From: a bacterium BMS3Bbin13
Lineage (GTDB): Bacteria; Pseudomonadota; Gammaproteobacteria; 21-64-14
DNA length: 58,782 nucleotides
Assembly: GCA_002897735.1 (NCBI GenBank)
Contig: BDTW01000012.1
Location: 1 to 58,782 of the forward strand
Reading direction: 5' to 3'
The translations under genes were made by a program, and so were the position numbers. Shown here in pieces: positions 1 to 9,129 of this stretch; within the stretch, counting starts at the first letter, position 1, and each line of letters starts with the position of its first letter. The notes beneath the pieces are model-generated. The model had not been told where the DNA came from and ran no database searches. It saw nothing but the letters and a program-made list of their open reading frames with translations.

Positions 1-1
1 C

Positions 2-1954
2 CACGACGTCATCGAGGACACGCCGCTCACGCTCGAGGAACTCGCACGCGAGTTCGGTCCGACGGTGGCGCGGCTCGTGGACGGCGTCACCAAGATGGAC
101 GTCATCCACGACGTGCGCGGGCTGCGGGAGAAGGGCCGGCGCGAGCGCGACCAGGCCGAGAGCCTGCGCAAGATGTTGCTCGCCATGGCCGAGGACGTGC
201 GCGTCGTGCTCGTCAAGCTGGCCGACCGCCTGCACAATATGCGCACCTTGCAGCACCTGCCGCTCGACCGGCGGCGGCGCATCGCCCGCGAGACCCTGGA
301 AATCTACGCGCCGCTCGCCAACCGGCTGGGTATCTGGCAACTGAAGTGGGAACTGGAGGATCTGGCGCTTCGCCATCTCGAGCCGGATACCTACCGCGAG
401 ATCGCGCGCCTGCTCGACGAGAGCCGCTCCGACCGCGAACGCTACATCGCCCGTCAGGTGGAGCGCATCCGCACCGCGCTCGCCGGGGCCGGGGTTCGCG
501 CCGAGGTGAGCGGGCGCCCGAAACACATCTACAGCATCCGGCGTAAGATGCAGCGCAAGCGTGTCGAGTTCCACCAGATCTTCGACGTGCGGGCGATCCG
601 GATCCTGGTCCGCGAGGTCGTCGACTGCTACGCGGCGCTCGGGGTGGTGCATGGCCTGTGGCACCACATCCCGCGCGAGTTCGACGACTATATCGCCAAT
701 CCCAAGGAGAACCAGTACCGCTCGCTGCACACCGCGGTCGTGGGTTCGGAGGGTAAGGTGCTGGAGGTGCAGATCCGCACCTTCGAGATGCATCGGCAGG
801 CCGAACTCGGCGTCGCCGCGCACTGGAGTTACAAGGAGGGCGTCGATTCCGATGAGGCCATGGCGCGGCGCATCGCGTGGTTGCGTCAGCTCTTCGAGTG
901 GAAGGAAGAGAATCCGGAGGCGGGCGATTTCATCGATCGGTTCAAATCGGAGATCTTCGAGGACCGGGTCTACGTGCTCACCCCGCAGGGTCGGGTGATC
1001 TCCCTGCCGATCGGCGCGACACCGCTGGATTTCGCCTATCACATCCACACCGACGTCGGTCATCGCTGCCGCGGCGCCAAAGTGAACGGGCGCATCGTGC
1101 CCCTGACCTACGAGTTGCGCAGCGGTGAGCAGGTCCAGGTGCTCACCACCCGTCAGGGCGGGCCGAGTCGTGACTGGCTCAATCCGCACCTCGGCCACCT
1201 CAAGACCTCGCGCGCGCGCGCCAAGGTGCGCCACTGGTTCAAGCAGCAGGATCGCGGCAAGAACATCGCCGCGGGGCGCGCCCTCGTGGATCGCGAACTG
1301 CACCGCGTCGGCCTCTCGGGCGTGAGTCTGGAGCGGATCGCCCGGCACTTTCACTATCCCGGTGCGGAGGACTTCCTGAGCGCGGTGGGCGCCGGCGATC
1401 TCAACGCCTCGCAGATCGCCGCCGCCGCCCATGCCCTGTTGGCGCCGGCGCCGGTCCCGCCGCCGGCGGCGCCCGCCGGGCGGCCCGGTCCGAAGGCGGT
1501 GCCGCGCGGGGAGGTCGTGATCGGGGGGGTGGGCGACCTGCTGACCCACATGGCGCGTTGCTGCCGCCCGGTCCCGGGTGACGACATCATCGGGTTCATC
1601 ACGCGCGGGCGCGGGGTGAGCGTCCATCGCCGCGACTGCCCCAACATCCTGCGCATGCCGGAAGAGAATCGCGAACGGCTGATCGAAGTGTCCTGGGGAT
1701 CGTCGGGCGACGCACGTTATTCGGTCGAGGTCGCGGTGGACGCCTACGACCGCCCCGGGCTGCTGCGCGACATCACCACCATCCTCGCCGGAGAAGGCAT
1801 CAACGTCGTTGCGGCCGATACCCTCACCGACCGCGCGGAGCGCCGCGCGCGTATGGACCTGACCCTGGAGATCACCGGCATCGGCCAGTTGAGCCGCGCC
1901 CTGAACCGGATCGGGCGGTTGCGCAACGTCCTCGAGGTGCATCGCCGAGTGTAG
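2..1954 (+). CDS. relA: RelA-type (p)ppGpp synthetase, 5'-truncated by window edge
   Basis: Makes the alarmone (p)ppGpp from ATP and GTP/GDP in the stringent response; cytoplasmic, ribosome-associated in the family. The reading frame is open from base 2, so the start lies outside the window; 650 residues are visible. In order: the end of an HD hydrolase domain (HDVIEDT at the very start, then KLADRLHNMRTL), the synthetase domain (GRPKHIYSIRRKM, then EFDDYIANPKENQYRSLHT), a TGS domain (DRVYVLTPQG), a Cys-rich stretch (MARCCRPVPGDD) and a C-terminal ACT domain. The synthetase and TGS regions follow E. coli RelA closely (DCYAALGVVH, PSRDWLNPHLG) rather than SpoT. Odd point: E. coli RelA has lost the HD motif, while this protein keeps it, so it may be bifunctional. 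REP-like palindromes follow the gene. Confidence 0.93.
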   Translation, partial: HDVIEDTPLTLEELAREFGPTVARLVDGVTKMDVIHDVRGLREKGRRERDQAESLRKMLLAMAEDVRVVLVKLADRLHNMRTLQHLPLDRRRRIARETLEIYAPLANRLGIWQLKWELEDLALRHLEPDTYREIARLLDESRSDRERYIARQVERIRTALAGAGVRAEVSGRPKHIYSIRRKMQRKRVEFHQIFDVRAIRILVREVVDCYAALGVVHGLWHHIPREFDDYIANPKENQYRSLHTAVVGSEGKVLEVQIRTFEMHRQAELGVAAHWSYKEGVDSDEAMARRIAWLRQLFEWKEENPEAGDFIDRFKSEIFEDRVYVLTPQGRVISLPIGATPLDFAYHIHTDVGHRCRGAKVNGRIVPLTYELRSGEQVQVLTTRQGGPSRDWLNPHLGHLKTSRARAKVRHWFKQQDRGKNIAAGRALVDRELHRVGLSGVSLERIARHFHYPGAEDFLSAVGAGDLNASQIAAAAHALLAPAPVPPPAAPAGRPGPKAVPRGEVVIGGVGDLLTHMARCCRPVPGDDIIGFITRGRGVSVHRRDCPNILRMPEENRERLIEVSWGSSGDARYSVEVAVDAYDRPGLLRDITTILAGEGINVVAADTLTDRAERRARMDLTLEITGIGQLSRALNRIGRLRNVLEVHRRV

Positions 1955-2008
1955 CGTAGGCGTCGGCCGGCCAAGGCCGGCCCGGGTCCCGTGGTCGTCA
2001 TGGATTCC

Positions 2009-2037
2009 GTAGGGCGGGGCTTGCCCCGCCGCCGACG
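2009..2037. repeat. REP-like palindrome
   Basis: Imperfect hairpin with the core GTAGGGCGGGGCTTGCCCCG, lying between the convergent relA and sensor kinase genes. It is one member of a family repeated at 37.7-37.8, 43.7-44.0 and 52.46 kb. A second GGCCGGCC-AA-GGCCGGCC palindrome sits just before it at 1965-1982. Together they probably act as the shared 3' end of both convergent genes. Confidence 0.75.
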
Positions 2038-2060
2038 TTGGAGATTCCCCTTCGTGCCGT

Positions 2061-3425
2061 TCAGCCCGCCGGCAGCGTGACCTCGACGGCGGTTCCCCCG
2101 AGTGCCGCGCGACGCAGTTCCAGGCGCCCGTCATAGGCGCTTACGATGTCGGCGACCACCGCCAGCCCGATACCCTGGCCGCTCGCCCCGGGGTCGGCCC
2201 GCCCGCCGCGCTGCAGTACCCGTTCGCGCTGTTCGGCCGCGATGCCGGGACCGTCGTCCTCCACGATCAGACGCAGGCCCGGCCGCCGCCCGGCGCTTGC
2301 CGGTACGGCCTCGGCGCGGATCGCCACTTGGCCGCGACACCACTTGAATGCGTTGTCCACGAGGTTGCCGAGCAGTTCCATCAGGTCCCCTTCGTCCCCA
2401 TAGAAGCAGACGCCCTCGGCGATACGGGTGTCCCAGGACACGCCCTTGTCGCGATAGACCTTGGCGATGCTTCCGGCGATACGTTGTGCGGCGCGCGCGA
2501 CGTCCACCGGCGCCATGAGCGTGCTGCGCCCGGAGGCGGCGGCGCGCTGCAGTTGATAGTCGATGATCTGGTTCATGCGCCCGGCGGCATCCTTGACGGC
2601 GCCGCGCAGTTCCTGCGCCGACCGCCCGGGCTCGGCGAGCGCGCCGCGCAGCACCGCGAGCGGCGTCTTGAGGCTGTGGGCGAGATCGGCCAATGCGTCG
2701 CGGTAGCGGGCGCGTTGGCTGCGCTCGCCGGTAATCAGCGAGTTCAGGTTCTCGGTGAGTCCGCGCAGCTCCCGCGGATAACGGCCCTCCAGGCGGTCGC
2801 GGCGCCCGTCCTCCATCGCCGCGAGGTCGTGCGTCACGCGGCGCAACGGGGCAAGGCCCCAGTGCAGGATGGCGCCCTGCGCCGCCAGCAGCACCGCCGC
2901 CGCGGCCGCCAGCCAGCCCCACAGGCTGCGGCGGAAGCGCCCGATCTGGGCATGAAATCCCGCAAGGTTCCCGGCGACCGCGAACGTGTAGTTGCGGGCG
3001 CCGCCGCCGCCCTCCCAGCTCACGCCGAATCCCAATGCGAACAGCGGTTCCCCGGCCGCGGTACGAATGCGCTCGAAGCGCCACTGTCCGGGCGCGAGGT
3101 CGCCGGGAAACGGGGCCGTGACGCCGAGCGCCGAGCGCGAACGCCAGCGCATGGCGCCATGGTTGGCGCTCACCTCCGCGTACAACCCGGAAGCGGGAGT
3201 CGAGAAGCGCGCGTCGGGCAGGGTGTCGGGGAGCTGCAGCACGCCGTTCGGCCCGAGGTCGGCGGCGGCCAGCAGCACGTAGACATAGCCCTGCAACCGG
3301 TCGTGCACCGCAGTCTCGGCGCTCGCCCGGAACGCCCGGTCGAGGCCCAGGCCGGTCAGGCCGAGGAACGCGGTAAGGACCAGGCTCGCCGCCACCAGCA
3401 GGCGGGTGTGCAGCGAGAGGGTCAC
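2061..3425 (-). CDS. Sensor histidine kinase, PhoQ-like
   Basis: Inner-membrane sensor kinase that autophosphorylates and passes phosphate to the response regulator encoded just upstream. 454 residues: membrane segment at about 8-28, periplasmic sensor region to about 165, second membrane segment at about 168-190, HAMP-like linker, dimerisation/phospho-acceptor helix with His250 in LAHSLKTPL, then an ATPase domain with N box (GNLVDNAFKW), G1 (EDDGPGIA) and G2 (GQGIGLAV). The GTG start overlaps the regulator's TGA stop (GTGA), so the two are translationally coupled. The signal is unknown; PhoQ-like architecture and the PepSY neighbour suggest an envelope or cation signal, which is inference. 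Confidence 0.88.
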   Translation of the reverse strand: MTLSLHTRLLVAASLVLTAFLGLTGLGLDRAFRASAETAVHDRLQGYVYVLLAAADLGPNGVLQLPDTLPDARFSTPASGLYAEVSANHGAMRWRSRSALGVTAPFPGDLAPGQWRFERIRTAAGEPLFALGFGVSWEGGGGARNYTFAVAGNLAGFHAQIGRFRRSLWGWLAAAAAVLLAAQGAILHWGLAPLRRVTHDLAAMEDGRRDRLEGRYPRELRGLTENLNSLITGERSQRARYRDALADLAHSLKTPLAVLRGALAEPGRSAQELRGAVKDAAGRMNQIIDYQLQRAAASGRSTLMAPVDVARAAQRIAGSIAKVYRDKGVSWDTRIAEGVCFYGDEGDLMELLGNLVDNAFKWCRGQVAIRAEAVPASAGRRPGLRLIVEDDGPGIAAEQRERVLQRGGRADPGASGQGIGLAVVADIVSAYDGRLELRRAALGGTAVEVTLPAG

Positions 3426-4105
3426 GAGCCGGTGCGCGCCGGCGCCAGGCGGTAGCCGTGCCCGCGCCGGGTCTCGATGGGGTGCAGCGTATCGTCGGGA
3501 TCCAGCTTGCGGCGCAGGCGGCGCACGAAGACCTCGATCACGTTGCTGTCGCGGTCGAAGTCCTGATCGTACAGGTGCTCGGTGAGTTCGGTCTTGGAGA
3601 TCACCCGCCCGGCATGCAGCATCAGGTATTCGAGGACCCGGTACTCGAATGCCGTCAGGGTGACCTCGCGCCCGTCGACGCGCACTTCGTGCGAGGCGGT
3701 ATCGAGCACGATGGGGTCGCAGCGCAGCACCGACTGGCTCCAGCCGGCCGCGCGGCGCAGCAGGGCCTTGACCCGGGCCAGCAGTTCGGCCATTTCGAAG
3801 GGCTTGACCAGATAGTCGTCGGCGCCGGCCTCGAGCCCCTCGACCTTGTCCTGCCAGCGCCCGCGCGCGGTGAGGATCAGAATCGGAAACGCCCGCCCGG
3901 CGGCGCGCAGCCGGCGGATCACCTCCATTCCGCCGATGCCGGGCAGGCCGAGGTCGACGATCCCGACGTCCACCGGGTATTCGGTGCCCAGATACAGGCC
4001 CTCTTCGCCGTCGCCGCCGGCGTCGACCGCGTAGCCTTCCGTCTTGAGGCGCGCCACGAGGGGTTCACGCAGCGCCGCCTCGTCCTCGATCACCAGCACG
4101 CGCAT
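3422..4105 (-). CDS. OmpR/PhoP-family response regulator
   Basis: Transcription factor partner of the adjacent sensor kinase. 227 residues: receiver domain at 1-115 (MRVLVIEDE, phospho-acceptor Asp51 in IVDLGLPG, conserved Lys in DDYLVKPFE), then a winged-helix DNA-binding domain (LTAFEYRVLEYLM, SNVIEVFVRRLRRKLD, RRGHGYRL). I chose the ATG at 4105 because the receiver begins there; the frame stays open upstream but that part has no receiver homology. It sits between a PepSY-protein gene and the kinase, a common layout for PhoPQ-like operons. Confidence 0.92.
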   Translation of the reverse strand: MRVLVIEDEAALREPLVARLKTEGYAVDAGGDGEEGLYLGTEYPVDVGIVDLGLPGIGGMEVIRRLRAAGRAFPILILTARGRWQDKVEGLEAGADDYLVKPFEMAELLARVKALLRRAAGWSQSVLRCDPIVLDTASHEVRVDGREVTLTAFEYRVLEYLMLHAGRVISKTELTEHLYDQDFDRDSNVIEVFVRRLRRKLDPDDTLHPIETRRGHGYRLAPARTGS

Positions 4106-4236
4106 GTCGTACTCCCGAGGGGTCGCGGGGGTGGTCGGACCCCTCGCCGATGCAACGCCCCCGCGGTCGCCCGGACCGCGTTCCGGAAATCGGTCCGGGT
4201 CATCCGCCGGGCGGCGGGATGCGCAGGCAACCGAGG

Positions 4237-4266
4237 ACCGTTCTTCGATTGTGCAGGAAGAACGGT
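4237..4266. other. Perfect 10-bp stem-loop between PepSY gene and regulator
   Basis: ACCGTTCTTC and GAAGAACGGT form an uninterrupted 10-bp stem around a 10-base loop, 130 bases upstream of the response regulator start on the minus strand. No T run follows on either strand, so it is not a classical terminator. It could be an RNA processing or attenuation element within the PepSY-regulator-kinase operon, or an operator for the regulator. Confidence 0.45.
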
Positions 4267-4339
4267 GAGGCCCGTTCGACGAGGAGGATTGCAAAAATGG
4301 ATCGGTTCTATCGCCGCAGTGGTCACGGGATGATCCGGA

Positions 4340-4648
4340 CTAATCCAGGATCTCCCCGGTGCGCGCGTCCACGAGCACGACGCGCACCCGGCCGCCGGGC
4401 ATGAGGACCTTGATTCGATAGACCGGGTTCCCGCCGACTTCCCCCACGCCCGCCGAAAGCACGCGCCCGCCCGTGAGCCGGCGCACCTTGCGCACCGCCT
4501 GTCGCAGGCTGATGCCGACGGCGGCCGGCTCGCGCACCTCGGGCGGCGCGCCGCGCCCCGGGTCCGGCCCCGCCCGGGCCGGACCCGCGATGCCGGTTGC
4601 CGCGAGGGCGGCGGCCAGGAGCAGTGCGGTACGGGTCGGATGGGTCAT
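4340..4648 (-). CDS. Small exported PepSY-domain protein
   Basis: 102 residues. A signal peptide is visible (MTHPTRTALLLAAALAATG, then Ala-rich cleavage region near residue 25), followed by one PepSY-like unit: SLRQAVRKVRRLTGGRVL near the start of the mature part and a C-terminal VVLVDARTGEIL. PepSY modules are thought to bind or inhibit envelope peptidases or to feed signals to a sensor. The gene precedes a PhoPQ-like pair on the same strand with a 234-base gap, as in many gammaproteobacteria, so it is probably the periplasmic partner or a target of that system. Start chosen at the ATG in front of the signal peptide. Confidence 0.8.
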   Translation of the reverse strand: MTHPTRTALLLAAALAATGIAGPARAGPDPGRGAPPEVREPAAVGISLRQAVRKVRRLTGGRVLSAGVGEVGGNPVYRIKVLMPGGRVRVVLVDARTGEILD

Positions 4649-4782
4649 GGCGCTCCGTTGTCTCGGTACGGGTCGCCTGTGCGTGCCCGGCATCCGAGGA
4701 TCGTCCCGGTGCGCAACGGGATCACGGCGTTGGGCCGTGCCCGCTCTTCGCCCGGCGGTTTCGACGGGTTCTCCGGGAGCGC

Positions 4783-5334
4783 TCAGTCCACCGGGGTCAC
4801 GGAGACCTGGACGCGGATCCGTTGTTCGCCCGGGTCGCGGTCCATCCGGGTCACGAAGGTCTGTCCGCGATACCGGTAGGTGACCCGGTAGCCGTCGATG
4901 CGCTGCTCGCTGCGATGCACTTCGTGTACGCGGCAACGCTGCACCGTATCCGTGTAGGCCACCGGCCGGCGGTCACTGCGGTAGAGGTCCCGCGCCACCG
5001 AGGCGCCGAGCAGCGTTCCCGCGATGGCGCCGACCGTGCGTCCGTTGCCTCTTCCGATTCGGTGACCCAGCACCCCGCCGACGATCCCGCCGAGGATGGT
5101 CGGCGTGGCCGAGCCCGGACCCGGCTCCTCGTAACGGGTAACCTGTTCGTTCCAGCACTCGCGCCGCGGATAGGAAACATCCACTCTGCGTATCAGCGGC
5201 TCGACCTGCATTACCTTAGCATATTCATAGCGGACCGGACTGCCGTAGCCGTAGTCGTCGGCGCGCGCCGGGACCACCTGGACCGCGAGCAACGCCGCCG
5301 CCGAGAACCCCCAAACCGCGATCGACATCTTCAT
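4783..5334 (-). CDS. Glycine-zipper 2TM-domain envelope protein
   Basis: 183 residues with an N-terminal signal peptide (MKMSIAVWGFSAAALLAVQ, cleavage after about ARA at 25). The centre holds a glycine zipper (ILGGIVGGVLGHRIG, VGAIAGTLLGASVA, about residues 80-115) of the 17-kDa surface antigen/SlyB type, which inserts in or packs against the outer membrane. No lipobox cysteine is seen, unlike many relatives. The C-terminal part is a charged beta-rich tail. A second Met at residue 3 is an alternative start. The exact role is unknown; family members affect envelope integrity. Confidence 0.8.
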   Translation of the reverse strand: MKMSIAVWGFSAAALLAVQVVPARADDYGYGSPVRYEYAKVMQVEPLIRRVDVSYPRRECWNEQVTRYEEPGPGSATPTILGGIVGGVLGHRIGRGNGRTVGAIAGTLLGASVARDLYRSDRRPVAYTDTVQRCRVHEVHRSEQRIDGYRVTYRYRGQTFVTRMDRDPGEQRIRVQVSVTPVD

Positions 5335-5633
5335 GGCCGTTCTCCTGGTTGCCGTTGCGCCGGGGGGCTGGCCGTTCCGGCCCTCCCCGAGCCTTCACCC
5401 GCAGGATAGAGGCCGGCACCTGAACCCATGCTGAACGACGTCCGGATTCGTGCGCGGATGGTTTGGGGATGACGAATGATACCGGCGGGAAGGGCGCTGA
5501 AGTTCTTCGCACGGGCCCGGGGTGCGGGGCGGGCCGGCCGATCGCCGGGCGACGCTCCCGCCACATCGGGTTCGGAACCCGGGGGGGGCTGCGGTCGCCG
5601 CACCCGGCATCGACGCCCGGAGCAGACCGGCGA

Positions 5634-6002
5634 TCAGGCGATGGCGACTTCGAGTCCCGGAAGGTTGACCGACAACGGCGCCACGTCCGGAAAGTGGTAA
5701 TCGACCTTCGGGGTGAGTTGCTCGGCCAGGAATCGCTCCACCCCGCTACGGCAATCGGTCGGGACTTGCGCCCAGGTTACGAACAGCTCATGGCGCGCGT
5801 ACTGCTGGATCGCCGGGTCGGTGCGGTGGGTCGCCAGCCGTTCCCGGATCGCGCCCTGACCCACACACACGCAGTTCGGCGCTCCGCCGCCGTGCCAAAT
5901 GACGTAAACCCCTTCCATATCGTCAAAATGCGGGTCGCCGAGGTCGACCGTGTACAGCTCACACCAACTATCCCCGGAGCACTTGTTCCAAAGGAGCTTC
6001 AT
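5634..6002 (-). CDS. Small GIY-YIG-like protein, function unknown
   Basis: 122 residues. I do not recognise a named family. The central part (GVYVIWHGG, then CVCVGQGAIRERLATHR, later RSGVERFLAEQL) has the spacing of a GIY-YIG fold: GVYVI in place of GIY, VGQG in place of YIG, the following Arg and His, and a late Glu in the position of the metal-binding Glu. Start set at the ATG at 6002 because a strong AGGAGG ribosome site precedes it. The gene stands alone between unrelated genes. Nuclease activity is not assured; it could be a degenerate GIY-YIG relative. Confidence 0.5.
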   Translation of the reverse strand: MKLLWNKCSGDSWCELYTVDLGDPHFDDMEGVYVIWHGGGAPNCVCVGQGAIRERLATHRTDPAIQQYARHELFVTWAQVPTDCRSGVERFLAEQLTPKVDYHFPDVAPLSVNLPGLEVAIA

Positions 6003-6183
6003 CGGCTCACCCTCCTGGTGGACTCCGACACAGGATGTAGGTATCGCTCCCGGCACGGCTCTCTTTTCGATCGTCGACCACTGGATTTAGAGACTAAATT
6101 TCATTAAGCGTAGTTCACGAGGGGGGGCCTGTCCAGTTGCCCTCGCCGACGTGGCGTCGGCTACGCCTTCGACATTCTCCGGG

Positions 6184-8871
6184 CTAGTCCGGGTCGTGCG
6201 CCCCGACCGCATCGACCGATGCGTCGGATGGGGCGGACCCGGTCTCCACGAGCAGGCCGCGCAGAATACCCAATAGTGCCCGGTTCTCGACCTCCAGGAG
6301 ATGGAGATGGTGCTCGGGCGCGGATGCATCGCCTCCCGCCGCGCGGGCCGCGACGGCCGCGCGGGCGTGCTCATGGAGTCGCAGGTGCAGTGCGGTCAGG
6401 GCGTCGTAGACCGGCTTGCTCGGGAGATGACGCCGGCCTTCCACGTTCAGCCAGCGGCCCAGCAGGCAGCGCCGCTCGGCGCCCGGTTCGATGACCTCCT
6501 CGGGCAGCCTCTCGCCCCGGCGTAGTGCCTCGATGAACCGCTGCACGCGTCCGGCGTGGCCCTCCAGTACCAGCCCGTGGGGGAGCGCGACGTCGGATTC
6601 CACCGCCGAGTCCGCGTCGGGCAGCGCCGGCGGCCGGAACGCCGCCGCCCACTCGGCCACACGCTCGGCCGGCATCGGGCGCGCTATCCAATAGCCCTGC
6701 AGATGGTGGCAGCCCAGGTGTGCCAGCATCTCCGCATGGGCGGCGCTCTCCACCCCCTCGGCGACTACCCGCAGGCCGAGGATCTGGGCGGTGACGACGA
6801 CTCCGGCGACGATCGCGAGGTCTTTCGAATCGGACAGGATGTCACGCACGAAGTCGCGGTCGATCTTGAGCGTGGCGGCCGGGAGGCGCTGCAGGTACTG
6901 CAGTGAGGCGTGGCCGGTGCCGAGGTCGTCCAATGCCACCTCGATGCCGCGTGCATCCAGTTCGTGGAGCACGTGCGCCGCGCGATCGAGGTCCGCGAGC
7001 GGCGCCGACTCGCTGATCTCGACGACCAGCGTGCATTTCCCGCCGGTCTCCCGGTGCGGCCCCGGCACCCGGCCGCCGCCCCAGGTCTCCTCCACGTCCA
7101 CCAGGAATCGGGGATCCAGAAGGTGACTGGCGGCGATGTTGACGTGGATCTGCCAGCCGTGCCCCGCGCCCGTCCAGGCGGTCGCCTGGTCGGCCGAGGC
7201 CTGCAGTACGAAGCGCCCGATCGGGCGTGCGAGGTTCGGGTGATCGAGCGCCGCGAGGAACGTTTCGGGACCGACGATGTGCCCCTCCCCGGTGCGCATG
7301 CGCAGCAACGCCTCGAACCCGAGTACGGCCCCCTCCAACTCGACGATGGGCTGGTAGTGGAGCAGCAGGCGGCCCTCCGTGAGGGCCGTGGCCAGGATGT
7401 CGTGCATGTGGGCCTGTCGTTGGACGGCCGCGTCGAACTCCGCGCTGTAGAGCTGGTACTGGTTCTTGCCGCCATGCTTCGCCGCGTACAGGGCCTCGTC
7501 GGCGTGGCGCAGCAGGCTGTCCGCTTCTACTTCGTCGAGTGGAAACAGCGTGACACCGAGGCTGGCGGACACACTCACCCATTTCCCGTCGGCGACCGGG
7601 ACCGGGGCATGCAGGGCCTCGAGGAGGCGCGTGCAGATCCTATCGAGTTCGTCCATGTCGCGCAGTTCCGGCAGGAGCAGGCCGAACTCGTCGCCGCCCA
7701 TCCGGACCACGGTGTCGCCGCCGCGCAGGAGCGCCTCCAGGCGTGCGCCCATGGCCACGAGGAGTTCATCGCCGGCGCCGTGGCCGAGGCGGTCGTTGAT
7801 TTCCTTGAAGCCGTCGAGGTCCAGGATGCCGACGGCCAGCAGCCGGTGCAGGCGCCAGGCGCGCGTACGTTCGTGGGCCAGGCGGTCGCTGAACAGCGCG
7901 CGGTTGGGCAGGCCGGTCAGCGGATCGCGCAAGGCCCATTCGCGCAGGCGCAGGACCAGGTTGCCGAAGTGCGAGAAGCCGAGGAAGAAGGCCGCACCGA
8001 CGCGCTGGAAGTATCCCTCCTCGGTACTGGCGATCATGCCCACGCCGCCCATCCGACCTTGACCGAAGGGAAACAACGCAACCTCCCGGACCCGCCCGCG
8101 CAACGGCGCGGTCCAGTCCGGCGCGTGCGGGTCCTCGACCGGAATCACCGCCGGTGACTCGACGGCGCCCGGCAGGCGCAGCCCGGGGACCTCGATTCCC
8201 GCCTGATAGTCCGGTGCGACCGGCGGCGCGGGTCGTTGCGTGTCGGCCCCCGAGAGCACATACGCGCCGAGGACCACCGCGTCGACGTTGCGTACCAGCT
8301 CCCGGCAGATGCGGTTCAGCAGCTCCAGCGGGTGGCCGTCCTCCGGGATGGGGTGTGCCATCACCTCCAGCAGCACCCGGACGACCGCCAGGCGCTGAGT
8401 GTCCGTGCGGCGGACCTGCGCCGAGTAGCCCTCAAGCAGCGCCATGAGATCGCCGAGCAGCAGACGCAGCAGCACGTCGCGCAGTGCGGCGCGTTCTTCG
8501 GCCGCCACCCGCGTTTCGACGATCGTCGCCCAGTGGCGCCAGTAGATCAGGTAGGCCCCGGCGATCCAGGCGGGGCGGACCCCGAGGTCATGGTGACGGC
8601 GTCCGAGTTCGCGCATCTGCGCGCACCAGCCGCCATCCAGTCGGCTGTGCAGCAGCTCGCGTGCGTGTTCCGCTTGGCGGTGGGTAAGGGTCTCGATGTG
8701 CGCGCGGGAGTATTCCTGCAGTACCGCGGCGGTCTCGGGTCGGGCGAGGAGATAATCGAGCAAGGCATGCGCCAAGTCTTCGGCATCGGCGGCGAGCAGC
8801 GGCGCGTGGCGCTCCAGCAGGCGAAAATCGGATTCTCGGAGTCCGAGGAAGTGGGCGGGGTCGGAGTCCAT
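6184..8871 (-). CDS. Globin-coupled GGDEF-EAL-CZB cyclic-di-GMP enzyme
   Basis: 895 residues, cytosolic. N-terminal protoglobin-type haem sensor at about 1-165 (MRELGRRHHDLGVRPAW holds the likely proximal His), a middle region of unknown fold, GGDEF domain at about 320-480 (MGGDEFGLLLP, with an RGGD I-site five residues before), EAL domain at about 500-755 (FEALLRM; VNIAA; VEISES; ALDDLGTG; LKIDRDF; EGVE; LQGYW, so the metal and catalytic residues are present) and a C-terminal CZB-like zinc domain (GHAGRVQRF, CLLGRW, LHLRLHEHA). The enzyme could both make and degrade c-di-GMP, gated by O2/NO at haem and by zinc or oxidant at CZB. It stands alone, with narL upstream on the same strand 258 bases away. 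Confidence 0.88.
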   Translation of the reverse strand: MDSDPAHFLGLRESDFRLLERHAPLLAADAEDLAHALLDYLLARPETAAVLQEYSRAHIETLTHRQAEHARELLHSRLDGGWCAQMRELGRRHHDLGVRPAWIAGAYLIYWRHWATIVETRVAAEERAALRDVLLRLLLGDLMALLEGYSAQVRRTDTQRLAVVRVLLEVMAHPIPEDGHPLELLNRICRELVRNVDAVVLGAYVLSGADTQRPAPPVAPDYQAGIEVPGLRLPGAVESPAVIPVEDPHAPDWTAPLRGRVREVALFPFGQGRMGGVGMIASTEEGYFQRVGAAFFLGFSHFGNLVLRLREWALRDPLTGLPNRALFSDRLAHERTRAWRLHRLLAVGILDLDGFKEINDRLGHGAGDELLVAMGARLEALLRGGDTVVRMGGDEFGLLLPELRDMDELDRICTRLLEALHAPVPVADGKWVSVSASLGVTLFPLDEVEADSLLRHADEALYAAKHGGKNQYQLYSAEFDAAVQRQAHMHDILATALTEGRLLLHYQPIVELEGAVLGFEALLRMRTGEGHIVGPETFLAALDHPNLARPIGRFVLQASADQATAWTGAGHGWQIHVNIAASHLLDPRFLVDVEETWGGGRVPGPHRETGGKCTLVVEISESAPLADLDRAAHVLHELDARGIEVALDDLGTGHASLQYLQRLPAATLKIDRDFVRDILSDSKDLAIVAGVVVTAQILGLRVVAEGVESAAHAEMLAHLGCHHLQGYWIARPMPAERVAEWAAAFRPPALPDADSAVESDVALPHGLVLEGHAGRVQRFIEALRRGERLPEEVIEPGAERRCLLGRWLNVEGRRHLPSKPVYDALTALHLRLHEHARAAVAARAAGGDASAPEHHLHLLEVENRALLGILRGLLVETGSAPSDASVDAVGAHDPD

Positions 8872-9129
8872 GGTTTACACACGTCGCACGCTGTCCGGAG
8901 CGTATCACTTTAGCATACCGCACCGAACCCGACGCCCCTGTTTATCGACCGCGCCGCCGGGTCGCTGAGCCGACGGCGCCTTTGCGCCCCGGCTACCCGC
9001 CGGGCATGGCGTCCGCGGCGGTCGGACCCGATGTGTGTCGAGGTGTGTCCCGGCTCCGGGCGCACGGAAGGCGGGCCGGTGAATGCGGCGGCGTCGTCAA
9101 GGTGAGCGCCTGCATCGAAGATCCGCCGC

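Noticed and set aside
4106-4294. N-terminal extension of the response regulator
   Set aside because: The frame is open upstream of the ATG at 4105, but the translation has no homology and receivers start at MRVLVIEDE.
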